Below, piece after piece: positions 29,334 through 37,517 of a stretch of 37,518 nucleotides of DNA. The notes beneath the pieces are model-generated. The model was not told where the DNA came from. It saw only the letters and a list, made by a program, of their open reading frames with translations, and searched no databases. The DNA lies in the NCBI GenBank assembly GCA_002796105.1, contig PCVX01000058.1, positions 4,970-42,487 of the forward strand, given 5' to 3'. Source of the DNA: Candidatus Omnitrophica bacterium CG11_big_fil_rev_8_21_14_0_20_63_9 (GTDB taxonomy: Bacteria > Omnitrophota > Gorgyraeia > Aquiviventales > Aquiviventaceae). Position numbers and translations under genes: made by a program. How positions within the stretch are numbered: the stretch's first letter is position 1; every line of letters begins with the position of its first letter.

Positions 29334-29363
29334 TTGCCCCGGGCGGGCGCTGTCAGGCATACT
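29334..29363 (+). promoter_or_regulatory. Promoter of the second leader RNA
   Basis: -35 TTGCCC (29334-29339), 18-bp spacer, -10 CATACT (29358-29363), predicted +1 at G29371. Same hexamer type, spacing and CAGGCATACT context as the promoter at 23527-23556. Confidence 0.6.
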
Positions 29364-29370
29364 GGTTCTA

Positions 29371-29488
29371 GTACGATTCGGTCCCTCTTGAACCTGGATC
29401 GCCGCACGACCCGCAGGGCGATCGGCAGCGTTCGAGGAGGTTCACCGAGCCGCTCGTGATGCACGAGCCGCTCGGTGTTTTTGTTTTT
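29371..29488 (+). ncRNA. Structured leader RNA, copy 2 (candidate riboswitch or sRNA)
   Basis: The predicted transcript starts GTACGA. P1 is CCTC-TT-GAAC (29384-29393) pairing with GTTC-GAGG (29430-29437), with a TT bulge. P2 is GATCGCC (29397-29403) with GGCGATC (29417-29423), closing a 13-nt loop. Internal loop sides are 3 and 6 nt. Compared with copy 1, one P2 pair changes T-A to C-G with both sides altered, a compensatory change. A 15/16-bp terminator hairpin follows before the RBS of the metalloprotease gene. About 118 nt in total. Confidence 0.6.
29443..29488 (+). terminator. Intrinsic terminator after leader RNA copy 2
   Basis: CACCGAGCCGCTCGTG (29443-29458) pairs with CACGAGCCGCTCGGTG (29462-29477) at 15 of 16 positions, loop ATG, followed by TTTTTGTTTTT. 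It lies 32 nt before the ATG of the metalloprotease. Confidence 0.9.
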
Positions 29489-29519
29489 GGTGACCGGGCG
29501 GGGACAGGGGGGACGTGCG

Positions 29520-31670
29520 ATGAGCCGACGGATCGAGGGATGGCGGCAGGGAGCGGCGGTGGGCTTATGCGCGTTTGGGATTGCGATGACCGGGCCGGGC
29601 GCTGGCGCTGAGGTGCGCGAGGAGCTGCGGCTGCACACGGATGGCCTCTTGCAAGCCGGCGGCCAGTATCACCGGATCCCGGCAGGACAGCGCCCGAAAG
29701 CACTTGAGCGCATGCGCGCCACGGCCGAGCGCCGCAAAGCGATGCTCTTGCAGGATGCCAGCGCTGACCCCGAACGATTCTTGCGCCACGCGCTCCCGAA
29801 GGAGGCGCGTCAGCGGCTGCCGCGTCCCGTGCATTCGTTGGTGGAGGAGGAAGTGGAGCTTGAGGGCGAGGTAACCGCGCTGCAGGTGGATGATTTTACC
29901 GGCCACGGCGAGCTGATCTACCAGTTGCGCAGCGCGCAGACCGGCGACAAACGCTTGCGCCTGCGTTTTGCCAAGGGAGAAGCGCCATGGCTAACCGGCG
30001 CACGCATCAAGGTACGGGGTGTGGCGCTGGGTTCCGAGCTGGTCGTGGCGGAAGCGGGCGGCAGCAGCGCTCAAACCATCGCGGCCGCTCCGACGATGAT
30101 CAGCGGCGACCAGCGCACCATCGTGATGCTCATCAACTTCACCAACGACACCCAGCAGCCGTGGAGCCCGGCCTCGGTCCACGATGCGATGTTCAATGCC
30201 GCAAGCTCCGTCAACCGGTTTTATCAGGATGTCTCCTTCGGCAACCTCAGTTTGTCCGGCGACGTCGTGGGCTGGTTCACGATCCCCCTGGATAACAGCG
30301 GCTGCAACTATAACGGGTGGGCCAATGCCGCCGACTCCGCGGCGACTGCGGCTGGCGTGTCGCTTGGCAACTACCAGCGGCGCGTGTATCTCTTTCCGCG
30401 CACAGGCAGCTGCGGGTGGGCAGGGCTGGGGACGATCGGCGGCAATCCCTCGCGGGCCTGGAGCAACGGCTACAACGACTACCGGCTCTTCGCGCATGAG
30501 CTGGGGCACAACCTCGGCGCGCACCATGCATCAACGCTTAGTTGCGGCGGCAGCGCCATCGGCGCCTCCGGGGCCTGTACCACCAGCGAGTATGGCGATG
30601 CCTTTGATGTGATGGGTTTCTGGAATCTCTTCCAATGGAACGGACCGCATAAAGTTGGGGCGGGGTGGCTGTCAGGAAGCCGCGTGCAAACGGTCACCGG
30701 TGGGGGCCTGTTTACCCTCACGCCGCTGGAGCTGGACCAAAACACCCCGCAGGTCTTGAAGATCAACCGGCCGAACACCTCCGAGGCGTACTACGTGGCG
30801 TACCGGCAGCCTCTTGGCATGGACGGCGGCTTGCCCTCGGGCATGACGCAGGGCGTGAGCGTGCATGTGTGGAGTGCTAACGCCGCCGCGGTGCAGACGA
30901 AATTGTTGGATACCAGCCCTGGCGACGGGTTCCAGAATGCGGCGCTGTCAGATGGCGGGACGTTCAACGATGCGGCGAACAACATCACGGTGAAACAGCT
31001 CAGTCATGGCGGGAGCGCAGCGACCGTAGAAGTGTCGTTCGGCTCAGCCCCCTGCACGCGCGCAACGCCTAGCGTGAACCTTACGCCGATCAGCCAGGCC
31101 GGTTCGCCAGGGGAGACCGTCTCCTACGCCGTCTCCATCACCAACCACGACGGCAGCAACTGCAACAGCGGGGTATTCGCCCTGACGCCGGTGCTGCCCA
31201 ACGGGTGGTCAGGAACGCTGTCGGTTTCTTCGTTCAGCCTGGCGCCTGGAGCGACCGGGACCTCGACGTGGGACGTCGCCTCGGCTGCCGGCACGACCGA
31301 CGGCAGCTACCCGCTCAGCCTGCAGGTGGGCGATGGCGCGATGGTGGAGCATACCGCTGCGGTAGCGGCCACGTATGTGGTAATGACGGACGGTACGCCG
31401 CCGACAGTCACCATCACGCATCCAAAACCTGGCGCCAGGGTCGAGCGCCGTCCACAGATCAACGTCACCGCGATCGATGAAAGCGGCATCGCCCGCGTGG
31501 ACATGTTGATCGATGGCGTCGTCATATTCTCGGACGCGAAGCCTCCCTTCCGCCATCGTGTCAGCAAGCTGGACCGGCTCGAGCGCGGCCGGCAGGTCGT
31601 CATTAGCGCAAAGGCTATCGACAATGCGGGCAATGAAGCCATCGCCTCGGTGACGGTGACGGTCAAATAA
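29520..31670 (+). CDS. Secreted gametolysin-like (M11-type) metalloprotease with Ig-like domains
   Basis: This 716-aa protein has a likely signal peptide at the N-terminus (basic start, then AAVGLCAFGIAMTGPGAGA). A propeptide-like region of about 150 residues follows. The catalytic domain has the metzincin zinc motif HELGHNLGAHH (H326, E327, H330, H336) and a Met-turn in DVMGFW. The segment NDTQQPWSPASV...SVNRFYQDVSFGNLSLSG is typical of the gametolysin family. Two C-terminal beta domains follow: a NEW3/CARDB-like one (about 515-625) and an Ig-like one (PPTVTITHPKPG ... to the end) that would bind surfaces. Structured RNA and a terminator precede it. Predicted extracellular protease. Confidence 0.9.
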   Translation: MSRRIEGWRQGAAVGLCAFGIAMTGPGAGAEVREELRLHTDGLLQAGGQYHRIPAGQRPKALERMRATAERRKAMLLQDASADPERFLRHALPKEARQRLPRPVHSLVEEEVELEGEVTALQVDDFTGHGELIYQLRSAQTGDKRLRLRFAKGEAPWLTGARIKVRGVALGSELVVAEAGGSSAQTIAAAPTMISGDQRTIVMLINFTNDTQQPWSPASVHDAMFNAASSVNRFYQDVSFGNLSLSGDVVGWFTIPLDNSGCNYNGWANAADSAATAAGVSLGNYQRRVYLFPRTGSCGWAGLGTIGGNPSRAWSNGYNDYRLFAHELGHNLGAHHASTLSCGGSAIGASGACTTSEYGDAFDVMGFWNLFQWNGPHKVGAGWLSGSRVQTVTGGGLFTLTPLELDQNTPQVLKINRPNTSEAYYVAYRQPLGMDGGLPSGMTQGVSVHVWSANAAAVQTKLLDTSPGDGFQNAALSDGGTFNDAANNITVKQLSHGGSAATVEVSFGSAPCTRATPSVNLTPISQAGSPGETVSYAVSITNHDGSNCNSGVFALTPVLPNGWSGTLSVSSFSLAPGATGTSTWDVASAAGTTDGSYPLSLQVGDGAMVEHTAAVAATYVVMTDGTPPTVTITHPKPGARVERRPQINVTAIDESGIARVDMLIDGVVIFSDAKPPFRHRVSKLDRLERGRQVVISAKAIDNAGNEAIASVTVTVK

Positions 31671-31716
31671 GCGATACGCCAGAGATTATCTCCGCACCAC
31701 GACGACGGGTGTGGGG

Positions 31717-31745
31717 GTCGCGGCGGTCCGTTGGACCGCCGCGAC
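31717..31745. terminator. Hairpin between convergent metalloprotease and comM genes
   Basis: GTCGCGGCGGTCC (31717-31729) and GGACCGCCGCGAC (31733-31745) form a perfect 13-bp stem with a 3-nt loop. It lies exactly between two convergent stops. No T-run follows on either strand, so it is a pause or RNA-end-protecting structure more than a classical intrinsic terminator. Confidence 0.6.
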
Positions 31746-31749
31746 TATG

Positions 31750-33273
31750 TTATGCCCAGAGCTGCCGGTCGATGCTGCGGTATTGGATCGCTTCGGCCAG
31801 GTGGCTGGGCTGGATGACCTCGATGTCCTCAAGGTCCGCGATCGTGCGGGCGATGCGCAAGATCTTGTCATAGGAGCGCGCGGAAAAGCGCAGCTCCTCC
31901 ATGGCAGCGGGCAGCAGCCGCGACGCATCCGCGCTCATCGGGCAGACGGCGCGCAAATCCCGGTGGCGCACGTGGGCGTTGAGCGAGACGGCGAAGCGTT
32001 TGAGCCGCTTCAATTGCCGCCGCCGGGCCTGCGCGACCTGCGCCCGCAGCTCCATTGAGGCTGGGCCCCGCGGCGCGGCCGCCAGCACCGCGCCAGGTAC
32101 CGCCGGCACTTCAATGTGCACGTCGATGCGATCCAGGAGCGGCCCGGACACCTTCCCCAGGTATCCTTGGACCTTCGTCGCCGGGCAGCGGCACCGGCCT
32201 CGCGCGCTCATGGCATGCCCGCAGGGACAGGGGTTCATCGCGCCCACCAGCATGAAGCGGGCGGGGAAGCTCAGCGTGCGCCGCGCGCGTGCGATGCGCA
32301 CGCTGCCCTCCTCCAGCGGCTGGCGCAAGCTCTCCAGCACGTCGCGGTGAAATTCCGGCAGCTCATCCAGGAAGAGCACGCCGTGGTGCGCGAGCGAGAT
32401 CTCACCGGGCTTGGGGAGCGGTCCGCCGCCGATGAGCGCGATCGCCGAGCTCGTATGATGCGGCGCGCGAAACGGCCGCCGGTCCAACAGCGGGCGGCCG
32501 CCGAGCAGCCCGGCCACGCTGTGAATCGCCGACGCCTCCAAGCTCTCCTCATGCGTGAACTCCGGTTGGATCGTCGGGATGCGCTGTGCGAGCATCGTTT
32601 TGCCCGAGCCGGGCGGGCCGATGAGCAGGGCATGGTGCCCCCCGGCCACCGCGACTTGGAGCGCGCGGATCGCCTGGGCTTGGCCGTTGACGTCTGAGAA
32701 ATCCACCGGGGATAGCGGGCGGGAAGTGCGAGGACGAGCTCCCCGTCGTCGCGGGGTGATTGGGCGCGTGCCCGCAAGATATTCCACCGCTTCCTGCAAC
32801 GTAGCGATCGGCACGACGTCAAGCCCGCTGACGGCGGAAGCCTCTGCCGCGTTCCCCGCGCAGACGAGAAGCGGCCGGCGGCTCCCTCGGCATGCCAAAG
32901 CGATGGGCAGGACGCCAGGCACCGGACGCACGCGCCCGTCGAGGGCAAGCTCTCCGAGCACGAGCACCCCGGCAAGCCGTGCAGGATCCACCTGCTCGGA
33001 CACCGCCAACAAGCCCAGCGCGATGGCGAGGTCGAAGACCGCTCCTTCCTTTTTGACATCGGCAGGAGCCAGATTGACGATCACGCGCCGGCCCGGCAGC
33101 TGGTACTGGCTGTTCAGGATGGCTGCGCGGACCCGTTCTTTCGCTTCCTGAATCGCCTGATCCGGCAGCCCAACGATGGCCAGTCCTGGGAGCCCGCGGG
33201 ACGCATCCACCTCCACCTCAATAGGGAGCGCTTCAACCCCAAAAGTGGTGTAGGATCGTGTCCTGGCCAGCAT
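31750..33273 (-). CDS. comM: ComM / YifB-type Mg-chelatase-like AAA ATPase
   Basis: This 507-aa AAA+ protein is the ComM helicase family that helps strand integration during natural transformation and recombination. It has the N-terminal ChlI-like region (TFGVEALPIEVEVDASRGLPG), Walker A GPPGSGKTML, Walker B LFLDELPEF, the Cys-rich PCPCGHAMSARGRCRCP insert and the C-terminal YDKILRIARTIADLE helices. ATG 33273 is preceded by AGGGAG at a proper distance. No other competence gene is present in this window, so use in transformation is uncertain. Confidence 0.95.
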   Translation of the reverse strand: MLARTRSYTTFGVEALPIEVEVDASRGLPGLAIVGLPDQAIQEAKERVRAAILNSQYQLPGRRVIVNLAPADVKKEGAVFDLAIALGLLAVSEQVDPARLAGVLVLGELALDGRVRPVPGVLPIALACRGSRRPLLVCAGNAAEASAVSGLDVVPIATLQEAVEYLAGTRPITPRRRGARPRTSRPLSPVDFSDVNGQAQAIRALQVAVAGGHHALLIGPPGSGKTMLAQRIPTIQPEFTHEESLEASAIHSVAGLLGGRPLLDRRPFRAPHHTSSAIALIGGGPLPKPGEISLAHHGVLFLDELPEFHRDVLESLRQPLEEGSVRIARARRTLSFPARFMLVGAMNPCPCGHAMSARGRCRCPATKVQGYLGKVSGPLLDRIDVHIEVPAVPGAVLAAAPRGPASMELRAQVAQARRRQLKRLKRFAVSLNAHVRHRDLRAVCPMSADASRLLPAAMEELRFSARSYDKILRIARTIADLEDIEVIQPSHLAEAIQYRSIDRQLWA

Positions 33274-33351
33274 CAGGAACTCCCTATTGGACAAGAAGAT
33301 ATGCTAGAGTAGAGCCGAGGAAGAACTGGAGGCGATACGGAGAGAAAACAC

Positions 33352-33380
33352 TTGCGCGACGGAAGGGATTTCCGTATACT
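33352..33380 (+). promoter_or_regulatory. Promoter of the coiled-coil/DUF212/L,D-transpeptidase/accA group
   Basis: -35 TTGCGC (33352-33357), 17-bp spacer, -10 TATACT (33375-33380), predicted start near 33387. AAGGAG (33411-33416) precedes ATG 33427. A good leadered promoter. Confidence 0.7.
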
Positions 33381-33426
33381 GGGAGCCTAACATAACGCCC
33401 TACCGAACGCAAGGAGAATCCCGGTC

Positions 33427-34029
33427 ATGACGAATAAACGACGGCTCATTGTATTCGGGTTGTTGATCGTGGCGGTGGCCAGCTTGTGGCGGGCGACCGC
33501 GGTTGAGCGCGAAAAGCACCGCATCGCAGCCGCCTATAAAGAGGCCCAAGACCTCTTGAACCAGATCGAGCAGGAGCGCACGCACCTCAACACCGAGCTA
33601 TCCGGCGCGCGCACGACGATCGAGACGCAAGAGGGCAGCCTCGACAACCTGCAGCAGGAGCTGAGCGAGGTGCAAACGCGTCTGGAGCGCACCGTCTCCG
33701 AGCTATCGATGCTTCAAGAGCAGTATGCGAAACTGCAGACCGAAAACTCCTCCCTCAATTCCCAGCTCTCCGTAGTCTCCTCAGAAAAACAACAGCTTGA
33801 AGCCAAGCTCTCCGATATCCGAGAGCTGAAATTGGCCATTCGTGACGTGAAGCGCAAGGTATGGGCGAGGCGCTGGGAAGCCTGGCGCGCTCGCGCGGCA
33901 TCGCAGCGCGAGAAGGACCAGGAGCAGCTTGCCTCCGGCAATCGAGGTTACTTGGTTCGCGGCGGCGCTGCGACGCTCGGCAGCGGCCCGCGCATGCACG
34001 TGCACGTACTGGAGCCTGAAGCTCGCTAA
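33427..34029 (+). CDS. Membrane-anchored coiled-coil protein
   Basis: This 200-aa protein has an N-terminal membrane helix (LIVFGLLIVAVASLW, about 7-22), then a continuous heptad-type coiled coil (about 25-150; LLNQIEQERTHLNTELSG, VQTRLERTVSELSML), then a basic segment (VKRKVWARRWEAWRARAA) and a Gly-rich end. I do not recognise a named family. Its place before DUF212 and an L,D-transpeptidase suggests an envelope role, but the function is unknown. Confidence 0.8.
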   Translation: MTNKRRLIVFGLLIVAVASLWRATAVEREKHRIAAAYKEAQDLLNQIEQERTHLNTELSGARTTIETQEGSLDNLQQELSEVQTRLERTVSELSMLQEQYAKLQTENSSLNSQLSVVSSEKQQLEAKLSDIRELKLAIRDVKRKVWARRWEAWRARAASQREKDQEQLASGNRGYLVRGGAATLGSGPRMHVHVLEPEAR

Positions 34030-34041
34030 GTCGCGTATGCG

Positions 34042-34485
34042 ATGTCAATCCTGAACGCCTGGGCCGCAAACCAGGCGTTCAAGTCATGGTTATTCGCCTG
34101 CCTGCTTGCCCAAAGCATCAAGATCGTCTTGGGCACCATCCGGCTCCGCCGCTTTGACTTCCGCTGGCTCCTCGGCACCGGCGGGATGCCCAGCACGCAC
34201 GCCTCCGGTGTGACCGCTCTGAGCGCCACCATTGGATTTGAAGCCGGATTCGACTCGCCGCTCTTCGCTGCCGCCGTGGCCTTCACCGTGATTACGCTCT
34301 TTGATGCGCAGGGCGTACGCCGCTGGAGCGGCCGCCAGGCGCAAATCCTGAACAAAATGATCGAGGACATGTACTTCAAACGCCGGATCCAGGAGCAGCG
34401 TGTGAAGGAAATGCTTGGACATACGCCCGTCGAGGTGCTGGCCGGAGCCGCGGTCGGCTTGGCCACCGCCTTGGCGATGCGATAG
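34042..34485 (+). CDS. DUF212 / divergent PAP family membrane protein
   Basis: This 147-aa protein is the DUF212 family (Pfam PF02681, acid phosphatase/haloperoxidase-related). It carries GGMPSTHASGVTAL (the PSxH motif), ITLFDAQGVRRWSGRQAQILN, and KEMLGHTPVEVLAGAAVG with the second conserved His. It has about four membrane helices. The motifs resemble membrane phosphatases acting on lipid phosphates, but the activity of this family is not settled. It follows the coiled-coil gene by 12 nt. Confidence 0.92.
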   Translation: MSILNAWAANQAFKSWLFACLLAQSIKIVLGTIRLRRFDFRWLLGTGGMPSTHASGVTALSATIGFEAGFDSPLFAAAVAFTVITLFDAQGVRRWSGRQAQILNKMIEDMYFKRRIQEQRVKEMLGHTPVEVLAGAAVGLATALAMR

Positions 34486-34535
34486 GACGTGGGGACAGGC
34501 CCCGTACTCCGGTGCGGGGCGCAAGGGAGGACGCG

Positions 34536-35444
34536 ATGCGTCAGAAAGTGTTGATCGGAGTGGGGGCAGGGTTGGGGGTCGTGGTCGTGATCGGGCTGCT
34601 GGTTGTCGCCAGCCAGCACGGCGTCTTCGGGGGCAAGGCGAAACAGCTCTACAGCCAGGCGGCACACGCGATAGGTCGCGAGGAGTATCCCGCGGCCCAG
34701 GCGGCGCTGGAAGAGCTGGTCGCCACCTTTCCCGACTCGCCTTGGGCGGATGACGGGCTGCTGAAACTGGGCGAGGTCTACGAAGCCCAGCAGCAGTTGG
34801 TGGAAGCGCGTTCCATGTACCGGATGCTCCTCGAGCAGTTCCCGGACTCTCCGCTGATCGCCCAGACCCACGAGCGCCTCGGGCGCGTGAATATCGCGCT
34901 GCTCTTTTCCTCGGTCGTCACCGACCTGGACGTCGTCCATGAAGTGCAGCCGGGCGATACGCTGGGCCGGATCGCCGCCAGGTACGGCACCACCATCGGC
35001 TTCATCCGCCGGGCGAACAGCATCAAGGGCGACATCATCCGGCCGAAGCAGAAGCTCAAGATCCCCAAAGGGACATTCAGCATTGTGGTCGATAAATCGC
35101 AGAATCAGCTCCTGCTGACGGAGAACGACCAGTTCATCAAGAGCTACCGCGTGGCCACGGGCAAAGACAACTCCACGCCGACCGGGACGTTCAAGATCAC
35201 CACGAAGATCACCAACCCCGCCTGGTACAAGCTCGGCGCGGTCGTGCCGCCGGACTCGCCCGAGAATATCCTCGGTACGCGGTGGATGGGGATCGACAAG
35301 CCCAGCTACGGCATCCACGGGACGACGGAACCCGAAGCGGTCGGCCAGCAGGTGACGGCGGGCTGCGTGCGGATGATCAATACCGACGTCGAAGAGCTGT
35401 TCGATATCGTCCCGGAAGGCACCGAGGTGACGATTGTCGACTAA
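34536..35444 (+). CDS. L,D-transpeptidase with TPR-like and LysM domains
   Basis: This 302-aa protein has an N-terminal membrane anchor (VLIGVGAGLGVVVVIGLLVVA), two TPR-like helical repeats (about 30-125; YSQAAHAIGREEYPAAQAAL, FPDSPWADDGLLKLGEVYEA), a LysM domain (HEVQPGDTLGRIAARYGT) and a C-terminal YkuD domain with SYGIHGTTEPEAVG and the active-site Cys in GCVRM. YkuD enzymes make 3-3 cross-links or attach proteins to peptidoglycan. ATG 34536 has GGGAGG just upstream; the earlier start adds a non-signal-like stretch. It overlaps accA at the 3' end. Confidence 0.95.
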   Translation: MRQKVLIGVGAGLGVVVVIGLLVVASQHGVFGGKAKQLYSQAAHAIGREEYPAAQAALEELVATFPDSPWADDGLLKLGEVYEAQQQLVEARSMYRMLLEQFPDSPLIAQTHERLGRVNIALLFSSVVTDLDVVHEVQPGDTLGRIAARYGTTIGFIRRANSIKGDIIRPKQKLKIPKGTFSIVVDKSQNQLLLTENDQFIKSYRVATGKDNSTPTGTFKITTKITNPAWYKLGAVVPPDSPENILGTRWMGIDKPSYGIHGTTEPEAVGQQVTAGCVRMINTDVEELFDIVPEGTEVTIVD

Positions 35445-36426
35445 CGTGAGTTACCGCTACGATTTCGAAAAGCCGATCGCGGACCTGGAGCGGAAGCTCC
35501 AGGAAGTGCAGAAGGCGGAGGAGCGCAAGCCGCAGCCTGAGGCGGTGAAGGCGCTGGAGGCGGAGCTGGAGCAGTTGAAGCGCTCCGTGTACGGCACGCT
35601 GACCCCCTGGCAGCGGGTGCAATTGGCGCGCCATCCCCAGCGGCCCTACACGCTCGACTACATCGGTTTTCTGCTGACGGAATTCCTGCAGCTGCGCGGC
35701 GACCGGCTCTTCGGGGACGATCGCGCGCTCATCGGCGGGGTCGGCAAGCTCGAAGGCCGCCCCTGCGTGGTGCTGGGGCATCAGAAGGGGCGCGACACCA
35801 AAGAAAACCTCATGCGCAACTTCGGCTCCGCGCACCCGGAAGGGTACCGCAAGGGGCTGCGCTTGATGCGGATGGCGGAGAAGTTCCGCCTGCCGATCAT
35901 CGTCTTCATCGACACGCCGGGCGCCTATCCGGGCATCGGCGCCGAGGAGCGGGGCCAGGCGCACTCCATCGCGTTTAACATGCGGGAGATGGCGCGGCTG
36001 AAGACCCCGATCTATATCTGCGTCATCGGCGAAGGGGGCTCCGGCGGCGCGCTGGGTGTGGGCGTCGGCGATTGGGTCGCGATGCTCGACAACGCGTATT
36101 ATTCGGTGATTTCGCCCGAAGGGTGCGCGGCGATCCTCTGGCGGGACCGGGCCCGCGCGCCGGATGCCGCCGACGCGCTCAAGCTGACGTCAAAAGATTT
36201 GCTGCAGCTGGGGATTGTCGATGAGGCGCTTGAAGAGCCACTGGGCGGGGCGCACCGGGATCCGGAGCTTGTGGCGCAGCGGCTGCGAGGATCGATCCTG
36301 CGCTTTCTGAAGTCGGTCGAGGATGTGCCGGTCGAGCAGCTGGTGCAGCGCCGTTATGACCGGTTCCGCCGCATGGGCGCGTACGCGTCATCGCAGCGCG
36401 CCACCGTTACCCCCGCCTCCGCTTAA
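35434..36426 (+). CDS. accA: Acetyl-CoA carboxylase carboxyltransferase subunit alpha
   Basis: This is a 330-aa protein if TTG 35434 is used, or 326 aa from GTG 35446. The TTG has GAGGTGA 4-10 nt upstream, so it is slightly preferred. It is the alpha half of the carboxyltransferase that makes malonyl-CoA for fatty-acid synthesis. Motifs are HQKGRDTKENLMRNFG, the oxyanion segment FIDTPGAYPGIGAEERGQ and GEGGSGGALGVGVGD. The beta subunit (accD) is not in the window. It is translationally linked to the L,D-transpeptidase gene and ends against the convergent receiver gene with overlapping stops. Confidence 0.97.
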   Translation: MSTNVSYRYDFEKPIADLERKLQEVQKAEERKPQPEAVKALEAELEQLKRSVYGTLTPWQRVQLARHPQRPYTLDYIGFLLTEFLQLRGDRLFGDDRALIGGVGKLEGRPCVVLGHQKGRDTKENLMRNFGSAHPEGYRKGLRLMRMAEKFRLPIIVFIDTPGAYPGIGAEERGQAHSIAFNMREMARLKTPIYICVIGEGGSGGALGVGVGDWVAMLDNAYYSVISPEGCAAILWRDRARAPDAADALKLTSKDLLQLGIVDEALEEPLGGAHRDPELVAQRLRGSILRFLKSVEDVPVEQLVQRRYDRFRRMGAYASSQRATVTPASA

Positions 36427-36797
36427 CTTCCCACCAAGATCTGCCGGATCCTGGCCAGGAGCATCTGGGAGTCGTAGGGTTTTCCCATCACGAAGGCCGG
36501 GCCATCCGTTTCATACGGCAAGACTTCCCAATGGCCTTCGACGGCCGCCGCAGTCAGAAGAATCACCGGGATATGCCTGGTGGCCGGCGAGGCTTTCAAT
36601 TCTTGGTACGTCGCGATGCCGTCCTTCTCGGGCATCAGCATGTCGAGCAGGATCAGGTCGAACGAGCCGGCGCCCGCGGCCGCTAGCCCTTCCTGGCCGG
36701 AACCCACATCGGTCACCTCGAAGCCTTCCTTCTTGAGGCGCAGCCCCACCACCTCGCGAAACTGCGCGTTATCGTCGATCAGCAGGATATGGGGCAT
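36423..36797 (-). CDS. Single-domain response regulator
   Basis: This 124-aa receiver domain has acidic pair LLIDDNAQ, phospho-Asp in ILLDMLMPEKDG, switch Thr in ILLTAAA and Lys in VMGKPYD. No output domain. The ATG is 19 nt downstream of a tRNA-Leu on the same strand, with no convincing promoter or Shine-Dalgarno, so its mRNA may come from the cut between the tRNA and the gene. Stops overlap with accA. Confidence 0.92.
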   Translation of the reverse strand: MPHILLIDDNAQFREVVGLRLKKEGFEVTDVGSGQEGLAAAGAGSFDLILLDMLMPEKDGIATYQELKASPATRHIPVILLTAAAVEGHWEVLPYETDGPAFVMGKPYDSQMLLARIRQILVGS

Positions 36798-36816
36798 GAG
36801 AAAATTCCAAGAAGAG

Positions 36817-36900
36817 TGCCGAGGGAGAGAATCGAACTCTCATGACCTTGCGGTCGCGGGTTTTTGAGACCCGTGCGTCTGCCAGTTCCGCCACCTCGGC
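36817..36900 (-). tRNA. tRNA-Leu (anticodon CAA)
   Basis: This is an 84-nt tRNA. The acceptor arm is GCCGAGG with CCTCGGC plus discriminator A. The D-arm starts with TGGCGGAACTGGCAGACGC. The anticodon stem CGGGT/ACCCG holds loop CTCAAAA with anticodon CAA. A long class II variable arm (CGACCGCAAGGTCA) and the T-loop GTTCGATTC follow, all typical of tRNA-Leu. CCA is not encoded (the next bases are CTCTTC). It reads UUG. The stomatin stop is 11 nt before it and the receiver ATG is 19 nt after it. Confidence 0.97.
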
Positions 36901-36911
36901 GCATCTCGCTG

Positions 36912-37517
36912 CTACTTGGACTGTTTCTCAAGGAAGGGCTTGATGAGGTCGATGGGCACGGGGAAAATGATCGTGGAATTTTTCTCCGTGGCGATTTCCG
37001 CGAGCGTCTGCAGATAACGCATCTGCAAGGACATCGGTTGCTCGCTCATCAGCCGGGCGGCTTCCACCAGCTTCTGGGCGGACTGGAACTCGGCATCGGC
37101 GCCGATGATCTTCGCGCGCCGGATGCGCTCCGCTTCGGCCTGGCGCGCCATGGCGCGCCGAATTTCCTCAGGGAGATCGACTTGCTTGATCTCCACCGCC
37201 GAGACCTTCACGCCCCAGGGATCCGTCTGCTTGTCGATGATCGTTTGGAGCCGCTGGTTCAGCGTCTCGCGGTGCGCCAGCAGCTCGTCCAGCTCGACCT
37301 GGCCTAGGACGCTGCGCAGCGTGGTTTGGGCCATCTGCGAGCTGGCGAACAGGTAATCCTCGACCTCAACGATCGCCTTGTTCGGGTTGATCACGCGGAA
37401 GTAGATGACGGCGTTGACCTTGATCGACACGTTGTCTTTGGTGATGACGTCCTGCGGCGGCACGTCCAGCGTGATCGTCCGGAGGCTGATGCGGATGAGC
37501 CGGTCGATCGGGAAGAT
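36912..37517 (-). CDS. Stomatin/prohibitin (SPFH, slipin) protein, C-terminal part
   Basis: About 200 residues are visible; the reading frame continues out of the window, so the N-terminal membrane hairpin is missing. The text fits the slipin family very well: [20 protein letters not shown], then [20 protein letters not shown], then ...[20 protein letters not shown] and a coiled region ([19 protein letters not shown]) that drives oligomer formation. The protein scaffolds membrane microdomains and commonly pairs with NfeD. The apparent ATG/GTG at 37463 is internal and not the start. Confidence 0.95.
   Translation of the reverse strand: MFPIDRLIRISLRTITLDVPPQDVITKDNVSIKVNAVIYFRVINPNKAIVEVEDYLFASSQMAQTTLRSVLGQVELDELLAHRETLNQRLQTIIDKQTDPWGVKVSAVEIKQVDLPEEIRRAMARQAEAERIRRAKIIGADAEFQSAQKLVEAARLMSEQPMSLQMRYLQTLAEIATEKNSTIIFPVPIDLIKPFLEKQSK

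Noticed and set aside
29384-29437. Resemblance of leader copy 2 to a TPP riboswitch (CTTGAACCTGGATC...)
   Set aside because: The CTGAGA half and the second arm of the TPP aptamer are missing, and copy 1, which has the same fold, does not keep the matching bases.
31717-31745. Hairpin as a mobile-element end
   Set aside because: Single copy, no flanking direct repeats, and it sits exactly between convergent stops, which favours an RNA 3'-end role.
34026-35318. Reverse-strand open frame (430 codons) opposite the L,D-transpeptidase and DUF212 genes
   Set aside because: It covers two well-identified genes and has no recognisable domain.
37461-37463. Start of the slipin gene at 37463
   Set aside because: Residues upstream to the window edge ([16 protein letters not shown]) are conserved slipin sequence, so the gene continues beyond the window.
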